Shown here piece by piece: positions 27,195 through 36,034 of a DNA stretch of 64,000 nucleotides. The position numbers were made by a program, and so were the translations under genes. How positions within the stretch are numbered: the first letter of the stretch is position 1; each line of letters begins with the position of its first letter. The stretch comes from Deinococcus psychrotolerans. Its GTDB lineage: Bacteria > Deinococcota > Deinococci > Deinococcales > Deinococcaceae. The notes below the pieces were generated by a model. That model was given only the letters and a program-made list of their open reading frames with translations. It was not told the origin of the DNA and did no database searches. The DNA lies in assembly GCF_003860465.1 (NCBI RefSeq), contig NZ_CP034183.1:2373501-2437500 (forward strand), written 5' to 3'.

Positions 27195-28769
27195 ATGGAA
27201 GGTTTAGCTCTATCGCGCACCCTCGCTGAGCTTCGGGAACATTTACCGGCCCGCACGCTGGGCTGGGTTTTTCCTGATGAGACATCGGCGGCGCTGCTCT
27301 TTGAAGGTCAAAAGGGCGTTAGCAATCTGGTGCTGTCGTACCGCCCGCCGCAGCCGGTGATTTACCTGAGCCGTGAGCGGCTGCGCGGCGACGCCCACAA
27401 CGCCTTTCAGCGCTTTCTGGCGGCCAAAGTGCGCGGTGAACTCTTCAGCGCCGAGCAACTCAAGCTTGACCGGGTGGCCCAGTTTGCCTTCGCGGGTGAG
27501 GGCGGCTTTGTGGACGTGTCGGCCGTGCGACTGTTGTTCGAGTTGACCGGACGCAACACCAACCTGCTGGTCTTGGAACCCTTGCAAGAAGACGCAGACG
27601 CTTGGCAAGGCCGGATTCTCAGCGCCGGACGTGAGATCACCAACAGCCGCAACCGCTTCCGCACCGTCAGAAGCGGGGGTGCGTATGTTCCGCCGCCGCC
27701 TTATGACAAGTTTGATCCGCGCACGATGACGGCGCAGGAGGCTGAAAGTTTAGCTGACCTGCCGGTTTCCCGTTGGCGCGAGCAGATTGACGGTTTGGGG
27801 CCGAGCCTCAGCGCCGAATTGGTGCGCCGTACCGGCTTTGTGGGCGTAGCGGGTGAGCGGTGGCCGCAGGTCTTAGAAGCCCTCAAAAGCCTGGTCGTTG
27901 ACCCGACCCTCAGCGCTTCGGAGGCCAGCCTCAACGACGCCTCGCGCGAAGCGGCCCGCGCCGAGAAAGCTGCCCAACTCCGCAAAGCGCTGCGTGAACC
28001 GCTGGCCAAGCGCCTGACCCTGCTGACCCACCAACTCGGCGATGTGGAGCGGGCCACCCTCGGCTTAGACGAGGCCGCCCAAGACCGCCGCGAAGCCGAT
28101 TTGCTGATGGCGTACGCCCACACCGTCGAGGCGGGCGCGTCGTCGGCGCTGCTGCCCGACTTTTCTGGGGAAGGCGAAGTGCCGATTGCGTTAGAACCAT
28201 CCCTGAGCGCCATTCAAAATGCCGAGAAGCGCTACACCCGTGCCCGCCGCCGCGAAGACGTGTTCGAGCGGCTGGCCGAGCGCGAACCCACCTTGCGCGA
28301 GGATTACGCCGAGGTCGAGCGCCGCCTCAGTGACTTGGACGCCTCCAGCTTGGAGCAGCTCGCCGCCCTCGAAACCCAACTCACCGCCGAGCAGCCGCTG
28401 CGCAGCGCTTACGGAGCGCGGTACACCTCGCCCGGCGGCTTCGAGGTGTTGGTGGGCCGCAACAACAAAGAAAACGCTACGCTGACCCACCGCTTGGGGC
28501 GCAGCACGGATTACTGGTTTCACGTGCAGGGCTATCCGGGGTCGCATGTCTTGGTCAGAACTGGCGGGCGCGACCTCGATTTGCCGGATATCTTGTACGC
28601 CGCCCAGCTCGCCGCTCAGCACAGCAAAGCGCGGCTCAGCGGCAACGTGCCGGTGGACTACACCCGCATCAAGCACGTCTGGCGGCCCAAGGGCGCTCCT
28701 TCGGGGCAAGTCCACTACACCCAGCAAAAAACGGTGTATGTCGATCCGCCGGATGCTCGCAGTGCTTAG
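27195..28769 (+). CDS. rqcH: NFACT-family ribosome rescue protein RqcH
   Basis: Binds stalled 50S subunits carrying peptidyl-tRNA and adds C-terminal alanine tails that mark the chain for degradation. The NFACT-N part (1-150) includes [20 protein letters not shown] and [22 protein letters not shown]. The centre is helical and coiled-coil-like (about 240-400). NFACT-R is at about 417-510, with [35 protein letters not shown] (the diagnostic D-W-H-GSH) and [12 protein letters not shown]. Residue 99, where active RqcH keeps an Asp-Arg pair, should be checked by alignment. Length 524 is near the usual 550-570. Confidence 0.9.
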   Translation: MEGLALSRTLAELREHLPARTLGWVFPDETSAALLFEGQKGVSNLVLSYRPPQPVIYLSRERLRGDAHNAFQRFLAAKVRGELFSAEQLKLDRVAQFAFAGEGGFVDVSAVRLLFELTGRNTNLLVLEPLQEDADAWQGRILSAGREITNSRNRFRTVRSGGAYVPPPPYDKFDPRTMTAQEAESLADLPVSRWREQIDGLGPSLSAELVRRTGFVGVAGERWPQVLEALKSLVVDPTLSASEASLNDASREAARAEKAAQLRKALREPLAKRLTLLTHQLGDVERATLGLDEAAQDRREADLLMAYAHTVEAGASSALLPDFSGEGEVPIALEPSLSAIQNAEKRYTRARRREDVFERLAEREPTLREDYAEVERRLSDLDASSLEQLAALETQLTAEQPLRSAYGARYTSPGGFEVLVGRNNKENATLTHRLGRSTDYWFHVQGYPGSHVLVRTGGRDLDLPDILYAAQLAAQHSKARLSGNVPVDYTRIKHVWRPKGAPSGQVHYTQQKTVYVDPPDARSA

Positions 28770-28810
28770 CCCACTCATACCATGGTTGCCGCTCAGCCGG
28801 TGTTTACCGA

Positions 28811-28823
28811 TAAGATGGAGCCG
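28811..28823 (+). promoter_or_regulatory. leaderless promoter (-10 TAAGAT) of the GNAT gene
   Basis: TAAGAT at 28811-28816 is seven bases from the ATG at 28824, arguing for that start over the upstream ATG codons at 28782 and 28815. Confidence 0.5.
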
Positions 28824-29420
28824 ATGAGTGGACAGCAGCGGGCTGAGCTGAATTGGGGGCGGGTAAGGCTCAAACCCCTGCTTGAAATGAACAATGCCGA
28901 GTGGCGCACCCTGTACAGTTATTTTCGTGACCGCGAATTGGCCGATTGGAACGGCGCTCAACCGATCCGGCTGCCAGAGTGGTTGTTCCGCAAAGTGATG
29001 CAAGACGAGGAGCGCAGCGGCGAACGTCACGGCTTTGGCATCATGAACGAAGATCAGCGCCTCATCGGCAGCATCGAACTCTACGACCTGCGCCCCTCGC
29101 CGCCCTCACGCCCCACCACCGCCACCCTCGGCGTGATGATCGGCGAGCGAACACTCTGGGGGGGGGGCTACGGACGCGAAGCGGTGCAGGCCACTTTGGA
29201 CTGGGCCTTTGGAACGCGCCAACCGACCTTGAGGCGCATTCGGCTGACCACTTTTTTGCACAACCGCCGCGCTCAGCGGGCGTTTGCGGCCAGCGGTTTC
29301 CGCGAAATGGGCCGCACCGAACACGCCAAGCGCACCGACGTTCACATGGAAATTACTTTGGAGGAATGGAATGATGCCCAAGCCGCCCACAACGACGCCC
29401 ACCCGCGTCCTGATGCCTGA
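28824..29420 (+). CDS. GNAT family N-acetyltransferase
   Basis: A 198-residue RimJ/RimL-type acetyltransferase; acceptor unknown. Typical features are VRLKPLLEMNNAEWRTLYSY near the start, FGIMNEDQRLIGSIELYDL in the middle, and the acetyl-CoA loop ERTLWGGGYGREAVQATLDW (about 111-130), then LHNRRAQRAFAASGFREMGR. The glycine-rich loop is encoded by a run of nine G (29159-29167), which makes it a slippage site. The 2-hydroxyacid dehydrogenase gene starts inside its 3' end. Confidence 0.85.
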   Translation: MSGQQRAELNWGRVRLKPLLEMNNAEWRTLYSYFRDRELADWNGAQPIRLPEWLFRKVMQDEERSGERHGFGIMNEDQRLIGSIELYDLRPSPPSRPTTATLGVMIGERTLWGGGYGREAVQATLDWAFGTRQPTLRRIRLTTFLHNRRAQRAFAASGFREMGRTEHAKRTDVHMEITLEEWNDAQAAHNDAHPRPDA

Positions 29421-30282
29421 TCTGCCGGAGTTTCGCGCCATAACTGCCGAGGGTACTGAGTCTGCTTATTACCGCGCCGACTTTTTGCCTGAAGGTGAAT
29501 TTGAAGGCTTGGTGGCGTGGGGGATGCCCAAAAAGTTGCGCTCACAAGTTCTCTTGCACCCCGGCCTCAAGTGGGTGCTGACCCTGACCGCCGGAATCGA
29601 CGGCTGGCCCGAGATGTTGCCGCCCGGCGTGACCCTTTACAATGCCCACGAACTGCACGACGAGGCGGTAGCCCAGCACGCGGCGGCCACTCTGCTGGCG
29701 GCGGGGCGCGGCCTGATCCGCTTTGCCCAGGCAGGGAGCTGGGAGCGCCCCGGACAACTGTGGACGCTGAAAGGGCGCAACGTGGTGGTGTGGGGCTACG
29801 GCCACATCGGGCGCATTTTCAGTGACTTACTGGCTCCTTTCGGCGCACAGATCACCGGCCTGCGTTCCAGCAGCACGCCGCAGGAGATTCAAGCGGCGCT
29901 CAGCACGGCGGACGATGTGGTGTTGCTGCTGCCGCTGACCGACGCCACCAAGCAGATCGTGAATGCTGGGGTGCTGGCCAGCCTCAAGTCCGGCGCGTGG
30001 CTCTACAACTTGGGGCGCGGCGAACTGGTGGACACGGCGGCGCTCGTTTCGGCTCTAGATAATGGCCACTTGGGAGGCGCGGTGCTGGACGTGACCGACC
30101 CCGAGCCGCTGCCGGAAGGCCACCCGCTTTGGGGGCGCGGCAACGTGCTGATTACGCCGCACATTGCCAGCACCACTCAGGATATGCAGCAGCGGGCCGC
30201 CGACTATGCCGAGGCCGTGCTGGGCCAACTCGCACGCGGCGAGGAGCCGAAGAACAAAGTGGAGTTGGGGAAGGGGTACTGA
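29371..30282 (+). CDS. D-isomer-specific 2-hydroxyacid dehydrogenase
   Basis: An NAD(P)-dependent reductase of 2-keto acids, about 303 residues. The Rossmann motif VVVWGYGHIGRIFSDLL is near 137-153. The catalytic arginine is in NLGRGELVD (about 213-221), the acid in DVTDPEPLPEGHPLW, and the histidine in LITPHIAS near 262. In NELHDEAVAQHAAA the substrate loop is recognisable. A GGAGG site at 29360-29364 supports the ATG at 29371 (or 29374), overlapping the GNAT gene by 50 bases. The substrate cannot be named; the phosphoglycerate-dehydrogenase ACT domain is absent. Confidence 0.88.
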   Translation: MMPKPPTTTPTRVLMPDLPEFRAITAEGTESAYYRADFLPEGEFEGLVAWGMPKKLRSQVLLHPGLKWVLTLTAGIDGWPEMLPPGVTLYNAHELHDEAVAQHAAATLLAAGRGLIRFAQAGSWERPGQLWTLKGRNVVVWGYGHIGRIFSDLLAPFGAQITGLRSSSTPQEIQAALSTADDVVLLLPLTDATKQIVNAGVLASLKSGAWLYNLGRGELVDTAALVSALDNGHLGGAVLDVTDPEPLPEGHPLWGRGNVLITPHIASTTQDMQQRAADYAEAVLGQLARGEEPKNKVELGKGY

Positions 30283-30366
30283 GAAGTCAAAACGCAAATT
30301 TTGAAGGGTAGAGACCAAAGCGCATGAGTGAGTGACCGAAATTTTTATGGATTATGGAGAATCTCT

Positions 30367-30415
30367 ATAAACTGAGATCGGAACGGTAGATTTTGCCGTC
30401 CCGATCTCAGTTTAT
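30367..30415 (+). terminator. strong bidirectional hairpin terminator
   Basis: ATAAACTGAGATCGG (30367-30381) pairs perfectly with CCGATCTCAGTTTAT (30401-30415), and an inner ACGG/CCGT pair extends the stem. GCTTTATTCTTT follows on the plus strand. It lies between the convergent dehydrogenase and lepB genes. Confidence 0.8.
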
Positions 30416-30448
30416 GCTTTATTCTTTAATCTCTACAGCCCGTACGTT

Positions 30449-31213
30449 TTACTTCCCAAAATCCTGATTAAAGGTTTCAGGCCGCGTCAACATACGCCAG
30501 TTCAAGTTACTTTTACCACTGGTTGTCACATAGTCGGCAGGGTTGGCGCTTTGAATGGCGCAGTTGTACTTGGCGTTCTCCTGTCGCATGATCGGCCAGA
30601 TCACGGCGGCAGCGCGGCCTGCGATATCCCGCAGCGGAATCGGCCCGAACAGGCGCGAGTCTTCCGAGCCGTTCTCGGTGCGGTTGTCGCCCATCACGAA
30701 ATACTCTCCGGCAGGAATAGTGATTTCAGCTTGATCCGTCAAAATACCTTTGAGGCTCGACTGAATTTGATTGGCAATTGGACTGTCCGTATCCCAGCAG
30801 CCCTGCGACTTCCAGTAATCGGCGGTGTAATTGTTGCTCAGCGCTTTGCCATTGACAAACACGACGCCTTTTGAAATGCGGAGCTTGTCGCCTGGGAGGC
30901 CGGTCAGCCGTTTGATCAGGAAAGGGCGGTAAGTCCACAAATTAAAGAAGGTGCGGGTTTCGGCAGCGGCGGGCGGCTTGAAAATTAGAATGTCACCGCG
31001 TTTGAAGTCCCCGATGCCGACCTTATGCAGCCACGTTTCGTATTTGGGCACCAGCACGCGCTCATGGTGGCGCAAATTGGGCATCATGCTCACGCCGTCT
31101 ACGCCAACCAAGGTCGCAATGAACTGAGTGATGACGACTGCAAAAACAATCGGCTCAAGTAATTCTTTCCAGAGGCGCTGGAAGGCGTTCGGCGGTTTTT
31201 TGAGTTTGGTCAT
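30449..31213 (-). CDS. lepB: signal peptidase I
   Basis: Membrane endopeptidase that removes signal peptides on the outer face of the membrane. One N-terminal membrane helix lies at about 18-38. The serine nucleophile is Ser42 in GVSMMPNL (usual SMxPTL, here with Asn for Thr), and the general-base lysine is Lys101 in [31 protein letters not shown] near 178-196 is box E, with a few inserted residues. The start is the ATG at 31213, preceded by AGGAG with six-base spacing. At 254 residues it is a normal single-helix type. It is single-gene and convergent with the dehydrogenase. Confidence 0.93.
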   Translation of the reverse strand: MTKLKKPPNAFQRLWKELLEPIVFAVVITQFIATLVGVDGVSMMPNLRHHERVLVPKYETWLHKVGIGDFKRGDILIFKPPAAAETRTFFNLWTYRPFLIKRLTGLPGDKLRISKGVVFVNGKALSNNYTADYWKSQGCWDTDSPIANQIQSSLKGILTDQAEITIPAGEYFVMGDNRTENGSEDSRLFGPIPLRDIAGRAAAVIWPIMRQENAKYNCAIQSANPADYVTTSGKSNLNWRMLTRPETFNQDFGK

Positions 31214-31480
31214 CTGACTCCTGATCTTTGGCAAGGGCCGCCCCGCTTTCGCCCGCTGAATTCCATCTGGGTCAGCGGAAGCGGGGCAGTCAAAAGCAAT
31301 CTTGCAAAGAATAGCCCATCTAGCATGAAAGAATGCGGGACTTGGTGGGGGCAGGCCGCGCCGGAGGTGGTCAGAGCAGGGGTAGAGAGCGCTTCAAAAA
31401 CTTGAAGGGCAAGACGGGCGCAGCAGACGGGTTCATAAAATCCAGAGTGGCTTGAGGGGTTCGTGTCAGATATGAAGCGC

Positions 31481-31491
31481 TAGGCTAAGGT
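31481..31491 (+). promoter_or_regulatory. leaderless promoter (-10 TAGGCT) of the kinase gene
   Basis: TAGGCT at 31481-31486 is followed by AAGGT and then ATG. The AAGG is too close to act as a ribosome-binding site. Confidence 0.5.
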
Positions 31492-32223
31492 ATGTCGCTC
31501 GCTGGCACCCGTTTGGCTGACCACTACACCCTGATTCGTCCGCTGGGACAGGGCGCGTCCAGTTTGGTGTATGTAGCGCTGGGCGACGACGGAGAAGCTT
31601 ACACGGTCAAGCTGTTTGCGCCGCCGCTGGCCGATCACGCCGCGAGAGAAGCCAGGATGCGGGTGCGCGGGCCGCATTTGGCTGAAGTCATGCTGCTCAG
31701 CGAAGTGGCGGGCCAGCCAGCAGTGGTGCTGCGCTTTACCAAAGGCACCGAGTTGTTTAGCCGCTACCGTTTTCGCCCTGCCCTTGAGCGTGAGCGTCCC
31801 GCTTTTGTGCGGACGCTCAGCGACGTGCTGGAGGGTTTGGCGGCCATGCACGCGGGCGGTTGGCTGCACCGGGATGTCAAGGCCGATAACATCTTGGTGC
31901 AAAAGAGTGGCGCGGCCACTTTGTTGGACTACGATTTGTCGGGGCCGATCGGCGAAACCTTTGCCGTGCCGCTCCGAATTGGCACCGCCGCTTTTCAGTC
32001 GCCCGAAGCGCAGCGCGGCGAGGTGTTGGGGCCGCAGAGTGATCTTTACGGCGTGGGCGTGCTGCTGTACTGGGGTCTGAGGGGTGAGTTGCCGGCAGAC
32101 GGTGAATCAGATTTGGCAGGGGAGCCGCTGGAAAAGCTATGCGCCAACTTGCTGGAAGCTGATCCGGCCAAAAGGCCGAGTGACGCCGAGCAAGTCCGCG
32201 CTGAACTCCTGCGGTCGATTTAA
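31492..32223 (+). CDS. small serine/threonine protein kinase
   Basis: A 243-residue Hanks-type kinase domain without membrane segment or sensor domain. The glycine-rich loop GQGASSLVYVAL is at about 19-30, and the ATP-binding lysine is Lys40 (YTVKLF). The catalytic loop HRDVKADN sits at 127-134 (Asp128, Lys130, Asn133). The metal motif is DYD (146-148) in place of DFG. A short activation segment leads to AAFQSPEA, corresponding to the APE motif. All catalytic residues are kept, so it should be active. The substrate is unknown. It ends 17 bases from the convergent MaoC gene. Confidence 0.88.
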   Translation: MSLAGTRLADHYTLIRPLGQGASSLVYVALGDDGEAYTVKLFAPPLADHAAREARMRVRGPHLAEVMLLSEVAGQPAVVLRFTKGTELFSRYRFRPALERERPAFVRTLSDVLEGLAAMHAGGWLHRDVKADNILVQKSGAATLLDYDLSGPIGETFAVPLRIGTAAFQSPEAQRGEVLGPQSDLYGVGVLLYWGLRGELPADGESDLAGEPLEKLCANLLEADPAKRPSDAEQVRAELLRSI

Positions 32224-32240
32224 AGCTTCTCAAAAGGTTT

Positions 32241-32690
32241 CTACAAATACACCCGCCCCAGCGACTCCGCAATCATGGCGGGCTTGTCTTGCCCTCCGAT
32301 TTCTACGGTGTTGAGCACTGTCACTTGCAAATACCCTGCGCCTTCTTCCACGCTTTGCAGCACTGCGCGGTTGCGTAAGCGGCTGCCCACCCGCACCGGA
32401 GCAATGAAGCGTACCCGGTTCAGGCCGTAATTGACCACCATTTTTGCGCCCTCCAGCTGGAGGCTGCCGCCCAGATTGGCGAACTCACCCGCCAGCAGGG
32501 AGAGCGTCAGGAAGCCGTGGGCGATGGGGCCCCCGAAGGGAGTCTGGGCCGCCCGCTCGGGGTCGACGTGAATAAATTGATGATCACTGGTGGCGTCGGC
32601 AAAAGCGCTGACGCGCTCTTGGGTGATCTCTAGCCAATCGGAAAGCGCGATTTGTTGGCCGAGGTGAGACTGAAGTTCGCTGGGCTGCAT
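32241..32690 (-). CDS. MaoC family (R)-specific enoyl-CoA hydratase-like protein
   Basis: A single hot-dog domain of 149 residues. The hydratase-2 motif FADATSDHQFIHVDPERA (about 30-47) carries the catalytic Asp and His, and FGGPIAHGFLTLSLL (about 52-66) is the other half. GLNRVRFIAPVRVGSRLR is the following strand pair. It probably hydrates enoyl-CoA to (R)-3-hydroxyacyl-CoA, feeding polyester or beta-oxidation side routes. AGGAGGGTT precedes the ATG. It sits 207 bases downstream of the thioesterase gene on the same strand. Confidence 0.88.
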   Translation of the reverse strand: MQPSELQSHLGQQIALSDWLEITQERVSAFADATSDHQFIHVDPERAAQTPFGGPIAHGFLTLSLLAGEFANLGGSLQLEGAKMVVNYGLNRVRFIAPVRVGSRLRNRAVLQSVEEGAGYLQVTVLNTVEIGGQDKPAMIAESLGRVYL

Positions 32691-32897
32691 AACCCTCCTG
32701 TGGGGCTGGGGATAAGCTTGACCGCTACGGCTGCTGTATCTGCGGTTTGTGGGTCGTGTTTAGGGGTAACTCAGGCGACTTTGTGCCGCAGCGTGGGCTG
32801 CCTTAAGCCCGACTTATTCGGCTTGGTCGGCGGCTCAGGGTTGTCCCGCTGCGGCGCAAGACTGGAGCGAGAGTCACTGCTCGACTTTGATTGGCCC

Positions 32898-33332
32898 TTA
32901 GTTCCTCGGCCCGATCACCGCGATGGTGGCCAGAGCGGTGGCGACATGGGTTTGCTCCTCGCCACGGAGCGAGTAGACATCCGAGCGCACCACCGCTTGC
33001 CGTTTCCCAGCCCGCAGCACTTCGCCCCGCGCCCACAGCACTTCGCCGCGTGCCGCCGTCAGAAAATTGAGTTTATATTCCGCCGTCACCACGTCGCCCC
33101 CCAAGCTGGCGGCTGCCCAAGCGCTCACAGTGTCGGCGAGGTAACCGATGACGGCTCCGTGCGCCTGCCCGTGATGCTGAGTGAGGTCGGGGCGCAAGTC
33201 AAGCTCAATCTCGACTGTGCCCGCCGCAAACGAACGCAGCCGCACACCGATCCATTTGGAATAGCCGCTCCCTTCCAAAGCCAATTGGACGAGCCGCCGT
33301 GCGCCTTCGCTCTCTAAACCGACGCCATTCAT
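32898..33332 (-). CDS. PaaI family thioesterase
   Basis: A 144-residue hot-dog thioesterase that hydrolyses acyl- or aryl-CoA. Family marks are LTQHHGQAHGAVIGYLADT (about 49-67, with the HGG-like catalytic loop here HGAV and the helix Asp) and VTAEYKLNFLTAARGE (about 80-95). It follows the SDR gene by ten bases and is probably co-transcribed. Its ATG lies in the second copy, in the direction of transcription, of a short tandem duplication that also holds the SDR stop (see 33328-33353). Confidence 0.88.
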   Translation of the reverse strand: MNGVGLESEGARRLVQLALEGSGYSKWIGVRLRSFAAGTVEIELDLRPDLTQHHGQAHGAVIGYLADTVSAWAAASLGGDVVTAEYKLNFLTAARGEVLWARGEVLRAGKRQAVVRSDVYSLRGEEQTHVATALATIAVIGPRN

Positions 33333-33353
33333 ATCAACACGTTCATATCAACA
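33328..33353 (-). repeat. 12-bp tandem repeat at the SDR / PaaI junction
   Basis: TTCATATCAACA occurs at 33328-33339 and 33342-33353, two bases apart, giving a 14-base period. One copy supplies the SDR stop, the other the PaaI start. Confidence 0.75.
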
Positions 33354-34119
33354 TGGCCCCGCCGTCCACCGCGATGTTTTGGCCAGTCATAAAGGCGGAA
33401 GCGTCGCTGGACAGCAGCAGGGCCAGTCCCTTCAAGTCCTGCTCGTTGCCGATGCGGCGCAGGGGCGTGGCGGCCAAAATGCGCTCCATGCCGTAATCCA
33501 GCGTCCCTTTGGTCATCTTGGTGGGGAAATAGCCGGGGCAAATAGCGTTGACGGTGATGTTATGCTCGGCCCACTCGGCGGCCAGCGTGCGCGTCAGGTT
33601 GACCACGCCGCCTTTGGAGGTGTTGTAGGCCAGCGTGGGAATCATGCCCATGCCGTTGCCCTGAAGCCCTGCCACCGAGGCGATGTTGACGATCCGCCCG
33701 CTCCGGCGCGGAATCATCGAGAGCTTGCCCACCGCCTGCGTCACCAGAAACAGACCGTTGATATTGAGATTGATGACTTTTTCCCAGGCGTCCAGTGGGT
33801 GATCTTGACTTTTTGCGCCCCAAGTGGTTCCGGCGTTGTTGACCAGAATGTCGATCTGGCCCCAAGCGTCCACGATTTGCTGCACCATCGGTTCGATGCT
33901 GGGGTAATCGCTCAGGTCGTTGCGGATGGTCATGACTTCCACGCCCAAGCCTTCCAAGTGGGTTTTGGCTTCGTCGAGTTCGTTTTGCTTGCGGGCGGTC
34001 AGCACCACTTTCGCGCCGTATTCGCCCAGCGCTTCGGCAATTTGCAGGCCGAGGCCGCGTGAGCCGCCAGTGATGAGAGCGACTTTTCCAGTAAGGTCAA
34101 ACAGGGGTTGTAGGGGCAT
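33343..34119 (-). CDS. SDR family oxidoreductase
   Basis: A 258-residue short-chain dehydrogenase/reductase of the classical FabG-like type. The cofactor motif TGGSRGLGLQIAE is at about 17-29, NNAG near 93-96, the catalytic Ser in IVNIASVAG near 147, and Tyr/Lys in AYNTSKGG (about 163-170). ICPGYFPTKMT follows. An Arg near 43 (TARKQ) favours NADP. In this fatty-acid gene block it may reduce 3-ketoacyl-CoA or oxidise the hydroxy form. AAAGGAAAA precedes the ATG. Confidence 0.92.
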   Translation of the reverse strand: MPLQPLFDLTGKVALITGGSRGLGLQIAEALGEYGAKVVLTARKQNELDEAKTHLEGLGVEVMTIRNDLSDYPSIEPMVQQIVDAWGQIDILVNNAGTTWGAKSQDHPLDAWEKVINLNINGLFLVTQAVGKLSMIPRRSGRIVNIASVAGLQGNGMGMIPTLAYNTSKGGVVNLTRTLAAEWAEHNITVNAICPGYFPTKMTKGTLDYGMERILAATPLRRIGNEQDLKGLALLLSSDASAFMTGQNIAVDGGAMLI

Positions 34120-34140
34120 AGGATTTTCCTTTGAGTGAAT

Positions 34141-34572
34141 TCAGAACAGCCGGTAATAAGCGCGGGCCAGCTCGAAGCCGTGCCCATCAGTATTGGTGCA
34201 GCGCAGGCCGCTGGGGCGCGACTGGCAGGTGATCCGGCCATTTGGCGTCAGGCCGGGCGTGCGCCAAGTGTTGCCGTAAGCCAGCGCGGGCCGCAAGGGA
34301 TCAAACACCGTGTCGCCGTGACAGACGAAATACGCTTTGCCGGTGACGCCCAGGCCCAGTGAATCGCCCCAGGCCAGCGGGCAGTCGGCGGGCCGGGTGG
34401 GCGGCCTGAACTGTGCGAGTTGCACTTCACAGCTCAGCGCGGGCGGACTTCCCTCGTCGCTAAACTGACACTGAATTCGTCCGGACGGCAGCGCGAAACC
34501 GTCACTGAACGAAGTGGCCTGCGCGGAGACGACGCCGACTCCCAGCAAGCCCAGCAGCAGCAAGAACTTCAT
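34141..34572 (-). CDS. DUF6636-like exported protein
   Basis: A 143-residue protein with a signal peptide (residues 1-19, ending VSAQA). The mature part resembles the DUF6636 family: GFALPSGRIQCQF, PADCPLAWGDSLGLG, VCHGDTVFDP, LAYGNTWRTPGL, then ITCQSRPSGLRCTNTDGHGFEL. Six cysteines in the mature chain probably form disulfides. The function of the family is unknown. It overlaps the hydrolase gene by four bases (ATGA) and is 21 bases from the SDR gene. Confidence 0.72.
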   Translation of the reverse strand: MKFLLLLGLLGVGVVSAQATSFSDGFALPSGRIQCQFSDEGSPPALSCEVQLAQFRPPTRPADCPLAWGDSLGLGVTGKAYFVCHGDTVFDPLRPALAYGNTWRTPGLTPNGRITCQSRPSGLRCTNTDGHGFELARAYYRLF

Positions 34573-35405
34573 GCGTACTGTTTCAGGAAGCCGCGCAAGT
34601 CGGCCAGAAACTCGTCTCGCCGCTCTACTTGCGGCATGTGTCCGGTCTGCGGGTAAGTTTTGAGGTCTGCGCCAGAGACGCTCTCGGCGAGGCGTTGAGC
34701 GTTGGGCAGCGGAATCAGATCGTCGGTTTCGCCGTGCAAAATCAGCGTCGGTACTTTGATTTGGCTCAGCTCGGCGGTGGTGTCGTGGCTGCGGATGGCC
34801 CGAAACTGCCGCTTGTAGCTCTCAGCGCTCTGGGGATGCTGCTCGGCATTGTGCTGGGCAGCGTCGAAGGCGGCGGGGTCACGCTCCAGCAGGCCGTCAG
34901 CGGCCATCAGCGCCAAAGCTTGCCGCGCCCGCTCTCCCGCTTCTATTTCGGTGGACAAAAACAGAGCGTTGCGCCCGCGCTCGGTGGCGGGAGTGCCGCC
35001 TGCTCCGCCCGCTGTGGTGGACACCAACACCAGGCCGCGCACCAACTCGGGGTGCCTGAGCGCCAGATGTTGCGCCACCATCCCGCCCATGCTGAGGCCC
35101 ACCACGAACACGGGGCCGGTTTGGAGAGCCTTGAGAAATTCGGCGGCGTCATCGGCCAAGTCGGGCAGGGTGTAGGCGTCCTCAACCATCTGAGAGTCGC
35201 CGGTGTCGCGGTGATCGGGGGCCAGCGCCCTAAAGTCCTTGCCGATCTCGCCCACCACGCTCTGCCAGCCAAGGCGCGATCCGCCCAGCCACGCCAAAAA
35301 GAGGACGGTGGCTTTGGGACTCTGGGGGCAAATTTCGGTGTAGGCCATGCTGCGGCCAGAAACTTGAACGGTATTGAGTGGGCTGGTGTCTGGGACGGTA
35401 TTCAA
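34569..35405 (-). CDS. alpha/beta fold hydrolase
   Basis: A 278-residue cytoplasmic alpha/beta hydrolase. The oxyanion segment is LFLAWLGGSRLGW, the nucleophile Ser is in VVGLSMGGMVAQ (about 110-121), the acid in HGETDDLIP near 222-230, and the histidine in QTGHMPQVE near 253. The start is a TTG at 35405, because AGGAGG lies five bases upstream and the TTGA overlaps the preceding stop; frames further upstream are antisense-type. It may be a lactonase, esterase or meta-cleavage hydrolase; the substrate is not predictable. Confidence 0.85.
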   Translation of the reverse strand: MNTVPDTSPLNTVQVSGRSMAYTEICPQSPKATVLFLAWLGGSRLGWQSVVGEIGKDFRALAPDHRDTGDSQMVEDAYTLPDLADDAAEFLKALQTGPVFVVGLSMGGMVAQHLALRHPELVRGLVLVSTTAGGAGGTPATERGRNALFLSTEIEAGERARQALALMAADGLLERDPAAFDAAQHNAEQHPQSAESYKRQFRAIRSHDTTAELSQIKVPTLILHGETDDLIPLPNAQRLAESVSGADLKTYPQTGHMPQVERRDEFLADLRGFLKQYA

Positions 35406-36034
35406 TGGAGCCTCCTGAGGGCTTGCGAGATGCCGGTGAGTCGCCGCGCTGCCGTCAAAGCGGCGCCGAGTAAAATGACCCAAAGGGCGAGCGTGGGAAC
35501 CGCCGCCGACCAAGTAGCGGGCGTGACCGCGCACCACACCGCCGCCAGCGTGACGAGGGCCATGCGCTGCGGCTTGGCCAGCGGGCCGCGAAAGTCGCTG
35601 GGCGCACCCGCTGAGCGGCCCACAGCGCGGATATAAGCGGTGGTCATGGCCGCCAGAGCTGCGCCGAGGCCCAGCGACAGCTCGCCAGCCGCCCAGCCCA
35701 GCCCCAGCAAAATTGTGGTGTCCGACACGCGGTCTGGCACTTCGTTGAAGAGTTCGCCCACTGGGGAGGCCACACCGCGTCCGATTGCCACCATGCCGTC
35801 GAGCAGGTTGGCCAGCAGGCGCAGTTGAACCAGCGCGGCCCCCAATAGCCACCAGACCCAAGTCGCTTGAGGCAGCGACGGTACCAAGGCGAAGCACCCC
35901 CCAGCCAGCAGCGCCGCTCCCATTCCCAGCAGCGAGATGTCGTTGGCCGAGGCCCGCCGCAAAATCAGCCACGCCGCGAGGCGCTGCATCACGCCAGAGT
36001 CGCGGGCGGCGATGGGGCGGCGGTCTCCTGTCAC
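35402..36034 (-). CDS. CDP-alcohol phosphatidyltransferase family protein with altered motif
   Basis: A 210-residue integral membrane protein with about five or six hydrophobic segments. The family motif D-xx-DG-xx-AR-x8-G-xxx-D-xxx-D is seen as NLLDGMVAIGRG then SPVGELFNEVPD. The first Asp is Asn, the Arg is Ile and the third Asp is Asn. A subset of bacterial relatives share the NLLDGMVA form, so this is a subfamily rather than decay, but chemistry may differ. The start GTG at 36034 overlaps the preceding stop (GTGA). It would act on a CDP-linked lipid or alcohol in the membrane. Confidence 0.75.
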   Translation of the reverse strand: MTGDRRPIAARDSGVMQRLAAWLILRRASANDISLLGMGAALLAGGCFALVPSLPQATWVWWLLGAALVQLRLLANLLDGMVAIGRGVASPVGELFNEVPDRVSDTTILLGLGWAAGELSLGLGAALAAMTTAYIRAVGRSAGAPSDFRGPLAKPQRMALVTLAAVWCAVTPATWSAAVPTLALWVILLGAALTAARRLTGISQALRRLH

